From DASXMT01 sp963803065 (lineage in GTDB: Bacteria > Actinomycetota > Acidimicrobiia > Acidimicrobiales > RAAP-2), in contig CAWDKW010000003.1 in NCBI GenBank assembly GCA_963803065.1, positions 20,442 to 84,441 on the forward strand: 64,000 nt of DNA, read 5' to 3'. Below are positions 52,380-60,737 of this stretch, in pieces (position 1 is the stretch's first letter; each line of letters opens with the position of its first letter). Position numbers and translations under genes: made by a program. The notes below the pieces were generated by a model that searched no databases, had not been told where the DNA came from, and saw nothing but the letters and a program-made list of their open reading frames with translations.

Positions 52380-53393
52380 ATGCCATCGTCGCCCGAGCCA
52401 ATGACGCCGGAAGGAGGCCTCTCGGACGATGCCGCCCTGCGGGTCTTCCGGACCATGACGACCATCAGGACGACCGAGGAGCGGATCGTCCGGGGACTGA
52501 GCTCCGGCGAGCTGACCATGACCTACTACACCGTACGGGGCCAAGAGGCGATCCCTGCTGCTGTCTGTGAGCACCTCCGCAAGGACGATTACATGGTCAC
52601 GACGTACCGGGGCACGCACGACTGCATCGCCAAGGGCGTTCCCCTCGACGAGCTGTTGGCCGAGATGCTGGGAAAGGCGACGGGCACGTCAAAGGGAAAG
52701 GGGGGACCGATGCACGTCTCGGATCCCCGATCGGGCCTCATGGTCACCACCGGTGTGGTAGGGGGAGGACTGCCGATCGCCGTGGGTCTGGCCCTGTCCA
52801 GCCGGCTGCGGGGCACCGACCAGGTAACCGTTGTCAGCTTCGGCGATGGCGCCACCAGCATCGGCGCAACTCATGAGGCATGCAATCTGGCCGCGCTGTG
52901 GCAGCTCCCGGTGGTCTTCGTCTGCCAGAACAACCGCTACGGGGAGCACACCAAGTACGCCGACTACACCCGGACCACCAGCCTGGCCGATCGATTCGGC
53001 GCCTACGGCATGGAGTCCCGGACGGTGGACGGGAACAGCATCCCGGCCATGAGCGCAGCAGCCGAGGACGCTATCGGGTCGGCGCGAGCCGGAAGGGGCC
53101 CGACCTTTCTCGAGTGCATGACGTACCGGCTGGGAGGTCACTCGTTCGGTTCGACCACGGAGTACATGGAGCCCGATGAGTTCGCGGCCGCCGAAGCGGT
53201 CGAACCGCTGGTCCGGAACCGTGCCTGGTTGCTCCAGGAGCGGGGGATGCGGGAGGAGGTGCTGGCCGAGATGGAGGCGGAGGTGCGAGGGCAGGTCGAC
53301 GCGGCGCTCGCGTCGGCACTGGCGAGCGAGCCGCCGGCGCCGGGCGAGCTGTTGACCGACGTCTTCTCCGAGCCGGAGGCATCCCCCCGATGA
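52380..53393 (+). CDS. 2-oxoacid dehydrogenase E1 alpha subunit (ThDP)
   Basis: 337 residues. YYTVRGQEAIPAAVCEHL, the phosphorylation-loop equivalent YADYTRTTS, and the ThDP motif GDGATSIGATHEACNLAAL...FVCQNN are intact. KGKGGPMHVSDP is as in acetoin- and branched-chain-type E1. With the beta subunit it decarboxylates a 2-oxo acid and transfers the acyl group to a lipoyl arm. Its stop overlaps the E1 beta ATG (ATGA). Confidence 0.9.
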   Translation: MPSSPEPMTPEGGLSDDAALRVFRTMTTIRTTEERIVRGLSSGELTMTYYTVRGQEAIPAAVCEHLRKDDYMVTTYRGTHDCIAKGVPLDELLAEMLGKATGTSKGKGGPMHVSDPRSGLMVTTGVVGGGLPIAVGLALSSRLRGTDQVTVVSFGDGATSIGATHEACNLAALWQLPVVFVCQNNRYGEHTKYADYTRTTSLADRFGAYGMESRTVDGNSIPAMSAAAEDAIGSARAGRGPTFLECMTYRLGGHSFGSTTEYMEPDEFAAAEAVEPLVRNRAWLLQERGMREEVLAEMEAEVRGQVDAALASALASEPPAPGELLTDVFSEPEASPR

Positions 53394-54466
53394 GCGTGCC
53401 CGACCAGGGCGCAGATCCGACCCACACCGACCCGATCCCGCCCCCACGCCCCGCCCACACCGACCCCGCCCACACCGACCCAGCCGCCCCCGCCCCCACC
53501 CACACCATGGCCGAAGCGGTCAACCAGGCCATCGACCTGGCCATGGGGGAGGACGTCGACGTCTTCGCCCTGGGCGAGGACATCGAGGACCCCATCGGCG
53601 GTGTCATGAAGGGCACCAAGGGCCTCTCGACCAAGTACGGACGGGAGCGGGTCCGGAACACCCCCATCTCCGAGCAGGCCATCGTGGGGGCGGCCATCGG
53701 GGCGTCGCTGGTCGGCATGCGGCCCATCGCCGAGGTGATGTTGATGGACTTCTTCGCGGTGGCCATGGACCAGGTGGCCAACCACGCAGCGAAGCTCCGC
53801 TACATGTCGGGTGGGCGGACGAACGTGCCCATCACCATCCGCACATCGGTGGGGGGCGGCCGTCAGTTCGGGGCTCAGCACTCCCAGTCGCTCGAGGCCT
53901 GGATGATGCACGTCCCCGGCCTCAAGGTCGCCGTGCCTTCGACGCCGGCCGACGCCAAGGGCCTCCTGTACTCGTGCATCTTCGATGACGACCCCTGCAT
54001 CCATATGGAGACCCTGTCGCTGCTCTTCACCCGGGGGCCCGTCCCGCCCGGGAAGTTCCAGATCCCGCTGGGCGTCGCCGACGTGAAGCGGGCGGGCGAC
54101 GACGTCACGGTGGTGACCTGGGGCTGGCAGGTCAGAGAGGCGCTGGCCGCGGCCGAGGATCTGGCCGGCGACGGGATCAGCGTGGAGGTCGTCGACCTCC
54201 GTACCCTGGTGCCCCTCGACCGGGATGCGGTGCTCGCCAGTGCGGCCAGGACCAAGCGGGTGGTGGTGGTGCACGCGGCCACCAGGTTCGCCGGCCCGGG
54301 GGCCGAGATCGCCTCGATCGTGTCCCACGAGCTCTTCGGGGAGCTGGCCGCCCCGGTCGAGCGTCTCGGTGCGGCCTACTCGCCCGTCCCCTACGCCACC
54401 GAGCTCGAGACCCTCCACTATCCCGGGCGGTCCGGCATCGCCAAGACCATCCGGGCACTTGCGTGA
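53390..54466 (+). CDS. 2-oxoacid dehydrogenase E1 beta subunit
   Basis: 358 residues. The conserved domain starts at MAEAVNQAIDLAMGED (ATG 53507). GEDIEDPIGGVMKGTKGL, NTPISEQAIVGAAIGASLVG, AEVMLMDFFAVAMDQ and the C-terminal VVDLRTLVPLD follow. The first 38 residues are a Pro/His/Thr/Asp low-complexity lead with AHTDP repeats, absent from normal E1 beta; an internal start at 53507 would remove it. The upstream start is kept because it overlaps the alpha stop. Confidence 0.9.
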   Translation: MSVPDQGADPTHTDPIPPPRPAHTDPAHTDPAAPAPTHTMAEAVNQAIDLAMGEDVDVFALGEDIEDPIGGVMKGTKGLSTKYGRERVRNTPISEQAIVGAAIGASLVGMRPIAEVMLMDFFAVAMDQVANHAAKLRYMSGGRTNVPITIRTSVGGGRQFGAQHSQSLEAWMMHVPGLKVAVPSTPADAKGLLYSCIFDDDPCIHMETLSLLFTRGPVPPGKFQIPLGVADVKRAGDDVTVVTWGWQVREALAAAEDLAGDGISVEVVDLRTLVPLDRDAVLASAARTKRVVVVHAATRFAGPGAEIASIVSHELFGELAAPVERLGAAYSPVPYATELETLHYPGRSGIAKTIRALA

Positions 54467-54470
54467 TGCG

Positions 54471-54716
54471 ATGAGCGAGAGCAGGGCCTGGATCAAGATC
54501 CCGCAGGCCGGCGTGGCCATCACCGAGGGCACCATCGTCCAGTGGTTGGTGGCCGATGGCGGCCAGGTCACCGAGGGCCAACCCCTGTACCTACTGGAGA
54601 CCGAGAAGGTCGAGATCGAGGTGGAGTGCCCGGTGTCAGGTGTCGTGCACATCAGCGGGCAGCCCGGCCAGGTCTACCCCGTGGGCGAGACGGTGGGGTT
54701 CGTCGATGCCGGGTAG
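54471..54716 (+). CDS. Free-standing lipoyl (biotinyl/lipoyl-attachment) domain protein
   Basis: 81 residues, one lipoyl domain. IKIPQAGVAITEGTIVQWLV, then the hairpin LETEKVEIEVECPVSG with the Lys that would carry lipoate, and VGETVGFV. There is no peripheral-subunit-binding domain and no acyltransferase domain as in a real E2. It follows E1 beta by four bases and overlaps the next ligase gene by 11 bases. Biotin attachment is unlikely because the usual MKM is replaced by EKV. Confidence 0.88.
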   Translation: MSESRAWIKIPQAGVAITEGTIVQWLVADGGQVTEGQPLYLLETEKVEIEVECPVSGVVHISGQPGQVYPVGETVGFVDAG

Positions 54717-56196
54717 CGGCCAGGTCGGCTCCCATCGCCGAGGGGTGGCCGCCACGGCGGCGACCGATCCCGACCGGGTGGCCCTCATCGACGGCCCGGC
54801 GGCGGTGACCTTCGGCGAGCTCGATGCCCGCGCCAACGGGCTGGCCGTCCGACTGGCCGAGCTCGGTGTCGGGCCCGGTGACGCCGTGGGCATCGGTCTG
54901 AGGAACCGGGCGGAATGGTTCATCGTCTCGCACGCCATCGCCCGTCTCGGGGCCCTGTTCGTGCCGCTCTCGCCGCGTCTGACGCCCGGTGAGGCGGAGT
55001 ACATCGTGCGCGACGCCCGCATGAGGGCCCTGGTCGTCGAGGGGCCGGTCGGTTTCGCCGTCGAGGAGGTCGCCGTCCTCGACATCAACGCCCCCGACTT
55101 CGCCCGGCCGGCCGGCCGTCCCCCCCGAGAGGAGTTCCTCAATACCGGCCCGACCCTGCTCGGCTACACCTCGGGCACCACCGGACGACCGAAGGCGGTG
55201 GAGCGACCGGCGCCGATCCCGGCGCCGGTGGCCACCACGTCGCCCATCGCCGCCTACTGGGGGTACGGCCCCGATACCGTGCAGCTGGTCTGCGGTCCCC
55301 TCTACCACACCGCCCCGAGCGCCTATGCCGAGTACTCGCTGTGGGAAGGCGGACAGGTGGTGGTGCAGGACAAGTTCACCGGGGACGGCTGCCTGTCGCT
55401 CATCGAGCAGCACCGGGTCACCCGGACCCAGATGGTTCCCGCCCACTTCGTCCGGATCCTCGAGGCGGACTGGTCGGCCTATGACCGCTCGAGCGTCCGG
55501 CTCCTCATCCATGCCGCTGCTCCGTGTCCCGTGCCGCTCAAGCAACGGATCATGGACGTGTTCCCGCCGGGAACGGTCTGGGAGCTCTACGGGGCCACCG
55601 AGGCGATGGCGACGATCATCTCGCCGGGGGAGTGGTTGTTCAAGCCGGGCAGCGTCGGCCGAGCCTTTCCCGGCCTCGAGGTGCGAATCCTCGATGACGA
55701 CGGCCGGCAGCTGCCACCGGGAGAGGTGGGCACCATCTACATCAGCACGTTCCCGGGGGCGGGCTTCTCCTACCGGGGCGACCCGGAAAAGACGGCGGCC
55801 GCCTATCGGGACGGGTTCGCCACCGTCGGGGACCTGGGTCACCTGGACGAGCACGGCTACCTGTTCATCGCCGACCGCCGGACCGACCTGATCGTGAGCG
55901 GCGGGGCGAACGTCTACCCGGCCGAGGTCGAGAACGCCCTGGCCGCCAACGCCGACGTCGTCGACTCGGCCGTGATCGGCCTGCCCGACGAGCGGATGGG
56001 CCAGCGGGTGCACGCCATCATCGAACTGCGGCCGGGTGCATCCCGCGACGCCGCCGCCATGCTCAGCCGCCTTGCAGACACGCTGGCCGACTTCAAGCGC
56101 CCGAGGACGGTCGAGTTCGTCGACACCCTTCCCCGGGAGCCCAATGGAAAGGTGTTGAAGCGCCAACTCCAAGTCGAGCGGTCCGAGCGGCAGTGA
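54706..56196 (+). CDS. Acyl-CoA synthetase (AMP-forming), second of operon
   Basis: 496 residues. LLGYTSGTTGRPKAVERP is the ATP-binding motif. LYGATEAMATI, GDLGHLDEHGYLFIADRRTD, IVSGGANVYPAEVE and the catalytic Lys in REPNGKVLKRQL complete the set. It overlaps the lipoyl gene by 11 bases, tight coupling suggesting the ligase and lipoyl protein act together. It resembles cyclohexanecarboxylate/fatty-acid ligases; the substrate is not defined. Confidence 0.9.
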   Translation: MPGSGQVGSHRRGVAATAATDPDRVALIDGPAAVTFGELDARANGLAVRLAELGVGPGDAVGIGLRNRAEWFIVSHAIARLGALFVPLSPRLTPGEAEYIVRDARMRALVVEGPVGFAVEEVAVLDINAPDFARPAGRPPREEFLNTGPTLLGYTSGTTGRPKAVERPAPIPAPVATTSPIAAYWGYGPDTVQLVCGPLYHTAPSAYAEYSLWEGGQVVVQDKFTGDGCLSLIEQHRVTRTQMVPAHFVRILEADWSAYDRSSVRLLIHAAAPCPVPLKQRIMDVFPPGTVWELYGATEAMATIISPGEWLFKPGSVGRAFPGLEVRILDDDGRQLPPGEVGTIYISTFPGAGFSYRGDPEKTAAAYRDGFATVGDLGHLDEHGYLFIADRRTDLIVSGGANVYPAEVENALAANADVVDSAVIGLPDERMGQRVHAIIELRPGASRDAAAMLSRLADTLADFKRPRTVEFVDTLPREPNGKVLKRQLQVERSERQ

Positions 56197-56202
56197 TGCC
56201 GG

Positions 56203-56268
56203 CGGAATCCTCGCTCGGATGGAGGAGCAGACAATCGGAATCCTCGTTCGCGTCGAGGACCGGACAAT
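56203..56268. repeat. Two tandem copies of a 33-bp unit
   Basis: Units at 56203-56235 and 56236-56268 start CGGAATCCTCG and end GACAAT, matching at 27 of 33 positions. The array starts six bases after the ligase stop. Confidence 0.8.
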
Positions 56269-56341
56269 CCGTGAGGTGGCGGGGGGACCCGAGGCGCGCG
56301 CCTCGCCGTCTCGTGGCCACGTGACCAGAAGGGAACCCAAC

Positions 56342-57199
56342 GTGGACCGCACCGAGATGGAGACGATCATCTACGAGAAGGACGGGCCGATCGCCCGCAT
56401 CGTCTTGAACATGCCGGAGAAGGCCAACATCCAGACGGCACAACAGGTGTGGGACTTCGAGGATGCACTCAAGTGGGCCAACCGCGACGAGGAGGTGAAG
56501 GTCCTCATCGTGAAGGCGAACGGCAACGGCTTCTGCGCCGGGCATGCCATCGTCGAGCCCGAGGAGATGGCTGAGGTGTACCCGACCACCGGCCCCACCC
56601 CGGAGCGGACCTGGAAGGCCCACAACTACGACCTCTTCCTGTGGCCGCCGCTGAACCTCTGGGAGTTCCCCAAGGCGACGATCTCCCAGATCCACGGCTA
56701 TTGCGTGGGCGGGGGGACGGTCTACGGCTACCTGACCGACCTGACCGTCGCCTCGGACGACGCCTACTTCCAGATGCCGCTGCCCCAGGGCTTCGGCCTG
56801 CCCGGCGCCCAGACCCTCATCGAGCCCTGGGCCTTGATGAGCTGGAAGCGGGCCTACCAGTACCTCTACCTGGCCCCGACCTTGTCGGCCGACCAAGCCA
56901 GGGAATGGGGGCTGGTCAACGAGGTCGTCAAGCGAGCGGACCTCGAGTCAACGGTGGAGGAGATGGCCTCGACCATCGCCCAGATGCCCCTCACCACCAT
57001 CATGACGGTCAAAGCCGGGGTCAAGCGGGCGTGGGAGACGATGGGCATGCGGGTCCACCTGCAGGGCACGGCCGACTTCATCACCATCGCCAGTGGTGCG
57101 ACCGACGTCAGGGAGTTCATGGCCAAGCGCAGCGGGCGCCTCCCGCGCCAGGTGGCCGAGAGGCAGTCCCAAGCGGTCAGTGACGTTGACGGGCAGTAG
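56342..57199 (+). CDS. Enoyl-CoA hydratase/isomerase (crotonase) family protein
   Basis: 285 residues. ARIVLNMPEKANIQTAQQVWDF, the oxyanion segment GNGFCAGHAIVEPEEM and IHGYCVGGGTVYGYLTDLTVASDD are present. Around the usual first Glu the sequence is FQMPLPQGFGLPGAQ, again lacking the P-E pair, as in the protein at 33412. GTG 56342 has AGAAGGGA upstream; an ATG follows five codons later. Last gene of the ligase-E1-lipoyl operon. Confidence 0.85.
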   Translation: MDRTEMETIIYEKDGPIARIVLNMPEKANIQTAQQVWDFEDALKWANRDEEVKVLIVKANGNGFCAGHAIVEPEEMAEVYPTTGPTPERTWKAHNYDLFLWPPLNLWEFPKATISQIHGYCVGGGTVYGYLTDLTVASDDAYFQMPLPQGFGLPGAQTLIEPWALMSWKRAYQYLYLAPTLSADQAREWGLVNEVVKRADLESTVEEMASTIAQMPLTTIMTVKAGVKRAWETMGMRVHLQGTADFITIASGATDVREFMAKRSGRLPRQVAERQSQAVSDVDGQ

Positions 57200-57259
57200 C
57201 CCTTCTTGGGGGCTCGGTCCCGCTACCACTCAGCCCGAGCGGCCCGTCCGACCAGGGCC

Positions 57260-57565
57260 TCAGTCCGACGAGGGGAGTGGCTTGGCGCTCTTCAGCTCCA
57301 GCGTCCGGCCCTCGACGGCCAGGGTGCCGTCACCCGCCTTGGTGCAGAGGACCTCGATGTCGGAGGTCTCGTCGACGTAGCGCTTGCCCAGGAGCGACGA
57401 GCCCTCGTCACCGGCCGGGAGCCCGCCCCCGGACGACTCCTCGTCGCGCCCCACCATGGGTACTCCCCCGCAGGTCAGCGTCACCGGCTCCGTCGGGGCG
57501 CGGACGACCACCACCTCCGTGGTGCTCACCGCGCTCCGCAGCTGTACCCCAGCCTTCAACTCCAT
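57260..57565 (-). CDS. Conserved hypothetical protein
   Basis: 101 residues. It begins MELKAGVQLRSAVSTTEVVVVRAP, then LTCGGVPM, a Gly-rich loop and a second half with GKRYVDETSDIEVLCTKAGDGTLAVEG. The pattern looks like two small beta-hairpin modules, each with one Cys (LTCGG, LCTK). I recall similar short proteins near acyl-CoA or mycofactocin-linked genes in actinobacteria, but no function is established. ATG 57565 with AGGTGAGG upstream; convergent with the crotonase. Confidence 0.7.
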   Translation of the reverse strand: MELKAGVQLRSAVSTTEVVVVRAPTEPVTLTCGGVPMVGRDEESSGGGLPAGDEGSSLLGKRYVDETSDIEVLCTKAGDGTLAVEGRTLELKSAKPLPSSD

Positions 57566-57891
57566 GGACCTCACCTTCCTCGCGCGCGACGCCGGTCCGG
57601 TGGCGACGGCGGCCGGCATTCGCCAAGCCAATGAGTTGGGAAACCGTACACGAAGACGCCTGCCGGCAGAGCAACCGAGGTGCCAGGGCCGGCCAATTGG
57701 GCGCCATCTTCGCAGGCCGATAGCATGACGAGCAGCTTCGTTCTCCGGCTTCGGGAGGCCCACCGCGTGGAGCGGCCGGGTCTCCGGGCGGCTATTCCCG
57801 ATCGGGAGCGGTTGCTCGGCGAGGCCGGTCGAAGGGCCCGGTCCGAGGGGAAGATAACCGGGTAGAACGTCCGACAAGGGGAGGCAGAGCC
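57566..57891. other. Divergent intergenic region
   Basis: 326 bases between the small hypothetical gene (leftward) and aldehyde dehydrogenase (rightward). A 46-residue frame at 57725-57865 has no support. GGGTAG at about 57861 lacks a -35. GGGGAGG precedes the aldehyde dehydrogenase start. Confidence 0.45.
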
Positions 57892-59391
57892 ATGGCAGCC
57901 AATGACAGCGCGGCGGCGGTGAAGGGCGAGCAACGGATGCAGATCGACGGCAAGCTCGTCGAGGCCCGGTCGGGCAAGGTGTTCGACAACATCAACCCGG
58001 CGACCGAGGAGGTCCTGGGTCAGGTAGCCGACGCCGGCCACGAGGACATGGACGAGGCCATCGGCGCAGCCCGCCGGGCATTCGACGAGTCAGCCTGGGC
58101 CACGGACAAGGAACTCCGTCAGCGTTGTATCCGCCAGCTCCATGCGGCGTTGGTCGAGGAGCAGGAGCTCCTGCGGGCCGAGCTCGTCGCCGAGGTGGGG
58201 GCGCCGGTCCTGTTGACCTACGGCCCCCAGCTCGATGCCCCGCTCTCCGAGGGGCTGCTCTGGCCGGCCGACTTCATCGATGAGTTCCACTGGGAGCGGG
58301 ACCTCCCCGAGGGCACCGCCTTCGGCACACGGAGCTGGCGCAAGGTGGCCAAGGAGCCGGTCGGCGTGGTCGGGGCCATCGTGCCGTGGAACTACCCCTT
58401 CGAGGTGGCCATCAACAAGCTGGGCCAGGGCCTCGCCACCGGCAACACCGTCATCTTGAAGGCCGCTCCCAACACCCCGTGGAACGCCACGCGCATCGGC
58501 CGCCTGGTGGCCGAGCGCACCGACTTCCCTCCGGGTGTGCTCCAAGTGGTGACCACGTCGGACAATGCGGTGGCCGAGGACCTGGTCACCGACCCTAGGG
58601 TCGACCTGATCTCGTTCACCGGCTCGACCGCCGTAGGCCGGCGGATCATGGCGCAGGGCGCATCCACCCTCAAGCGGCTGTTCCTCGAGCTGGGAGGCAA
58701 GTCGGCCGACATCATCTTGGACGACGCCGACTTCCAGGCCAAGCTGTCCATGGCTTGGACTGTCTGTACCCATGGCGGCCAGGGCTGCGTCATGCTCACC
58801 CGGATGCTGCTGCCGCGCTCCCGCTACGAGGAGGGCATCGCCATCATGGAGGAGGGGTTCCGGAACGTCCCCTACGGCGACCCGACCGACCCGAGCAATT
58901 TCCAGGGTCCCCAGATCAGCGCGCTGCAGCGCGAGCGGGTCCTCGGCTACATCGAACAGGGGAAGGCCGAGGGGGCGAGAGTGGTCGTCGGCGGCGGCCG
59001 GCCGGCCCAGTTCGACAAGGGGTTCTATGTGGAGCCCACCCTCTTCGCCGACGTGGACAACTCGATGTCCATCGCCCGGGAGGAGATCTTCGGGCCGGTG
59101 CTGGTCGTCGTGCCCTTCGACGACGACGACGACGCCGTCCGGCTGGCCAACGAGAACCAGTACGGCCTGGGGGTCGGGGTCACCTCGGCGTCAGAGGAGC
59201 GGGCCATGGCTGTGGCCCGGCGGGTCCGGGCCGGCACGGCGGGGGTCAACGGCGGCGTCTGGTACGGCCCCGACGCCCCCTTTGGCGGCTACAAGGCCAG
59301 CGGGATCGGGCGCCAGAACGGCATCGAGGGCTTCGAGCAGTACACGGAGACCAAGACCTACGCCGGCGGGCTGCCTCCGTTGGCGAGCTGA
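57892..59391 (+). CDS. Aldehyde dehydrogenase (NAD(P)-dependent)
   Basis: 499 residues. VVGAIVPWNYPFEVAINKLG and ILKAAPNTPWNA form the cofactor site, FTGSTAVGRRIM the Rossmann turn. LELGGKSADIIL carries the general-base Glu and HGGQGCVMLTR the catalytic Cys299. EIFGPVLVVVPFDDDDDAVRLAN and the C-terminal PFGGYKASGIGRQNG complete the family pattern. It would oxidise the aldehyde made by the alcohol dehydrogenase at 49351, feeding the ligases. Confidence 0.93.
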   Translation: MAANDSAAAVKGEQRMQIDGKLVEARSGKVFDNINPATEEVLGQVADAGHEDMDEAIGAARRAFDESAWATDKELRQRCIRQLHAALVEEQELLRAELVAEVGAPVLLTYGPQLDAPLSEGLLWPADFIDEFHWERDLPEGTAFGTRSWRKVAKEPVGVVGAIVPWNYPFEVAINKLGQGLATGNTVILKAAPNTPWNATRIGRLVAERTDFPPGVLQVVTTSDNAVAEDLVTDPRVDLISFTGSTAVGRRIMAQGASTLKRLFLELGGKSADIILDDADFQAKLSMAWTVCTHGGQGCVMLTRMLLPRSRYEEGIAIMEEGFRNVPYGDPTDPSNFQGPQISALQRERVLGYIEQGKAEGARVVVGGGRPAQFDKGFYVEPTLFADVDNSMSIAREEIFGPVLVVVPFDDDDDAVRLANENQYGLGVGVTSASEERAMAVARRVRAGTAGVNGGVWYGPDAPFGGYKASGIGRQNGIEGFEQYTETKTYAGGLPPLAS

Positions 59392-59453
59392 GTTCTCCGG
59401 GAACTGAGTTCTCTGGGAGCTGAGTCCTCTGGGAGCTGAGTCCTCAGGGAACT
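59390..59453. repeat. Four tandem copies of a 16-bp unit with dyad symmetry
   Basis: Units GAGTTCTCCGGGAACT, GAGTTCTCTGGGAGCT, GAGTCCTCTGGGAGCT and GAGTCCTCAGGGAACT begin on the stop codon of aldehyde dehydrogenase. The first is a near-palindrome (AGTTC/GAACT), so the array can fold into several hairpins between convergent genes. Confidence 0.9.
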
Positions 59454-59508
59454 GAGCCCGGCGCCGTCGGGTGGCAGGCCTGCTGGGCTCTCGGGGTGTC
59501 CCGTGCCG

Positions 59509-60678
59509 TCAGCGGGGCAGACCAAGGCCGTGCTCGGCCAGGATGTTGCGGTTGATCTCGGTCGTACCGCCGGCGATGGTGGCCTGACGGGAGGAGGCCA
59601 GGTTCTTGGCCCACGGCCCGCTCAGCGCCTCGAGCCCGAGCAGGTCGACGGCCAGCTCGGCCAGGTCCTGCTCGGTGAGCGACCACATCAGCTTGGCGAT
59701 GCTCCCCATGGCTGGGGAGGGCTGGCGTCCCTGGCCGACGGCCTCGAGCTCGCGGGTCGTCGTCCAGCGCATGCAGGCGATCCGGGCGTAGAGAGCCATC
59801 AGGCGGTTCCGGATGACGGGGTCGGCCAGGGCGGCCCGACCCTTGGCGTCGGCCATGAGCTTGCCCAGTCGCTCGTTCAGTGACAGGTGCAGCCGGGCGA
59901 CCCCGGCCCGCTCGTGGCTGAGGGTGGTCATCGCCACTCGCCACCCCTCGTTGAGCGGCCCGAGCAGGTTCGCTTTCGGGACCACCACGTCGGTGAAGAA
60001 CAACTCGGAGAAGGTCAGCTCACCGGCCATGGTGAGCAGGGGCCGAACCTCGACGCCCGGCGTGTCCATGTCGACCAGAAGGCAGCTGATTCCCTTGTGC
60101 TTGGGGGCGTCGGGATCGGTGCGGACATAGAGCTGACACCAGTCGGCATGGCGGCCGAGGCTGTTCCAGGTCTTCTGGCCGTTCACCACGAAGGTGTCTC
60201 CGTCAAGGCGGGCGACAGTCCGTAGCGAGGCCAGGTCCGAACCCGCATCGGGCTCGGACATCCCCTGGCACCAGATCTCGTCCCCCCGCAGCATCGGGGC
60301 CAAGAACCGCGACCGCTGCTCGTCGGTCCCGACGGCCATGATGGCCGGGGCGATATTTGAGACTCCGATGACGTTGATCACCCCGGGGGCCCGGGCGGCC
60401 GACATCTCCTCGAACCAGGCCAACTGCTCGGCGATGCCGGCCTCCCGGCCGCCATACCGGCGGGGCCAGGCCACGGCGGCCCAGCCGGCGTCGGCCAAGG
60501 CTCGGTTCCACTCACGCAGGATCTCGAAGTTGTCGCCCATGTCCATGCCGGCCCGTCCGGCTTCGATCACGGTGACGGTCAGGTGCTCGGCCAGCCAGGC
60601 GACGAGCTCGGCCCGGAACTCGGCGACCGGGTCGATCTCCGACGACGGGGCGATCTCGATGCTCGTCGGGGTGGTCAC
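59509..60678 (-). CDS. Acyl-CoA dehydrogenase
   Basis: 389 residues. WPRRYGGREAGIAEQLAWFEEMSAA, GMSEPDAGSDLASLRTVA, FVVNGQKTWNSLGRHADW and the C-terminal SSRQATIAGGTTEINRNILAEHGLGLPR cover the active site and FAD contacts. GTG 60678 directly abuts the duplicated segment; a truncated ferredoxin frame ends on its start (GTGA). The promoter that normally drives the ferredoxin may therefore now drive this gene. Confidence 0.9.
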   Translation of the reverse strand: MTTPTSIEIAPSSEIDPVAEFRAELVAWLAEHLTVTVIEAGRAGMDMGDNFEILREWNRALADAGWAAVAWPRRYGGREAGIAEQLAWFEEMSAARAPGVINVIGVSNIAPAIMAVGTDEQRSRFLAPMLRGDEIWCQGMSEPDAGSDLASLRTVARLDGDTFVVNGQKTWNSLGRHADWCQLYVRTDPDAPKHKGISCLLVDMDTPGVEVRPLLTMAGELTFSELFFTDVVVPKANLLGPLNEGWRVAMTTLSHERAGVARLHLSLNERLGKLMADAKGRAALADPVIRNRLMALYARIACMRWTTTRELEAVGQGRQPSPAMGSIAKLMWSLTEQDLAELAVDLLGLEALSGPWAKNLASSRQATIAGGTTEINRNILAEHGLGLPR

Positions 60679-60737
60679 CGAGTCACCGGACAGCGGCCGT
60701 GCCCGGTGCAGCGGTCCGCATCGATGACGATTCTCAC
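60675..60737 (-). pseudogene. Truncated ferredoxin 5' fragment acting as possible leader ORF
   Basis: A 20-residue frame: MRIVIDADRCTGHGRC identical to the ferredoxin at 28792, then PVTR and a TGA that overlaps the acyl-CoA dehydrogenase GTG by four bases. It has lost Cys56 and cannot bind a cluster. It lies in the duplicated segment except for its last four codons and stop. Confidence 0.85.

Noticed and set aside
57725..57865. 46-residue frame upstream of aldehyde dehydrogenase
   Set aside because: Arg/Leu/Glu-rich, no ribosome site and no recognisable motif; typical random GC-rich frame.
57855..57870. GGGTAG as a SigF promoter for aldehyde dehydrogenase
   Set aside because: Sixteen bases upstream is GGTC, so no acceptable -35 is present.
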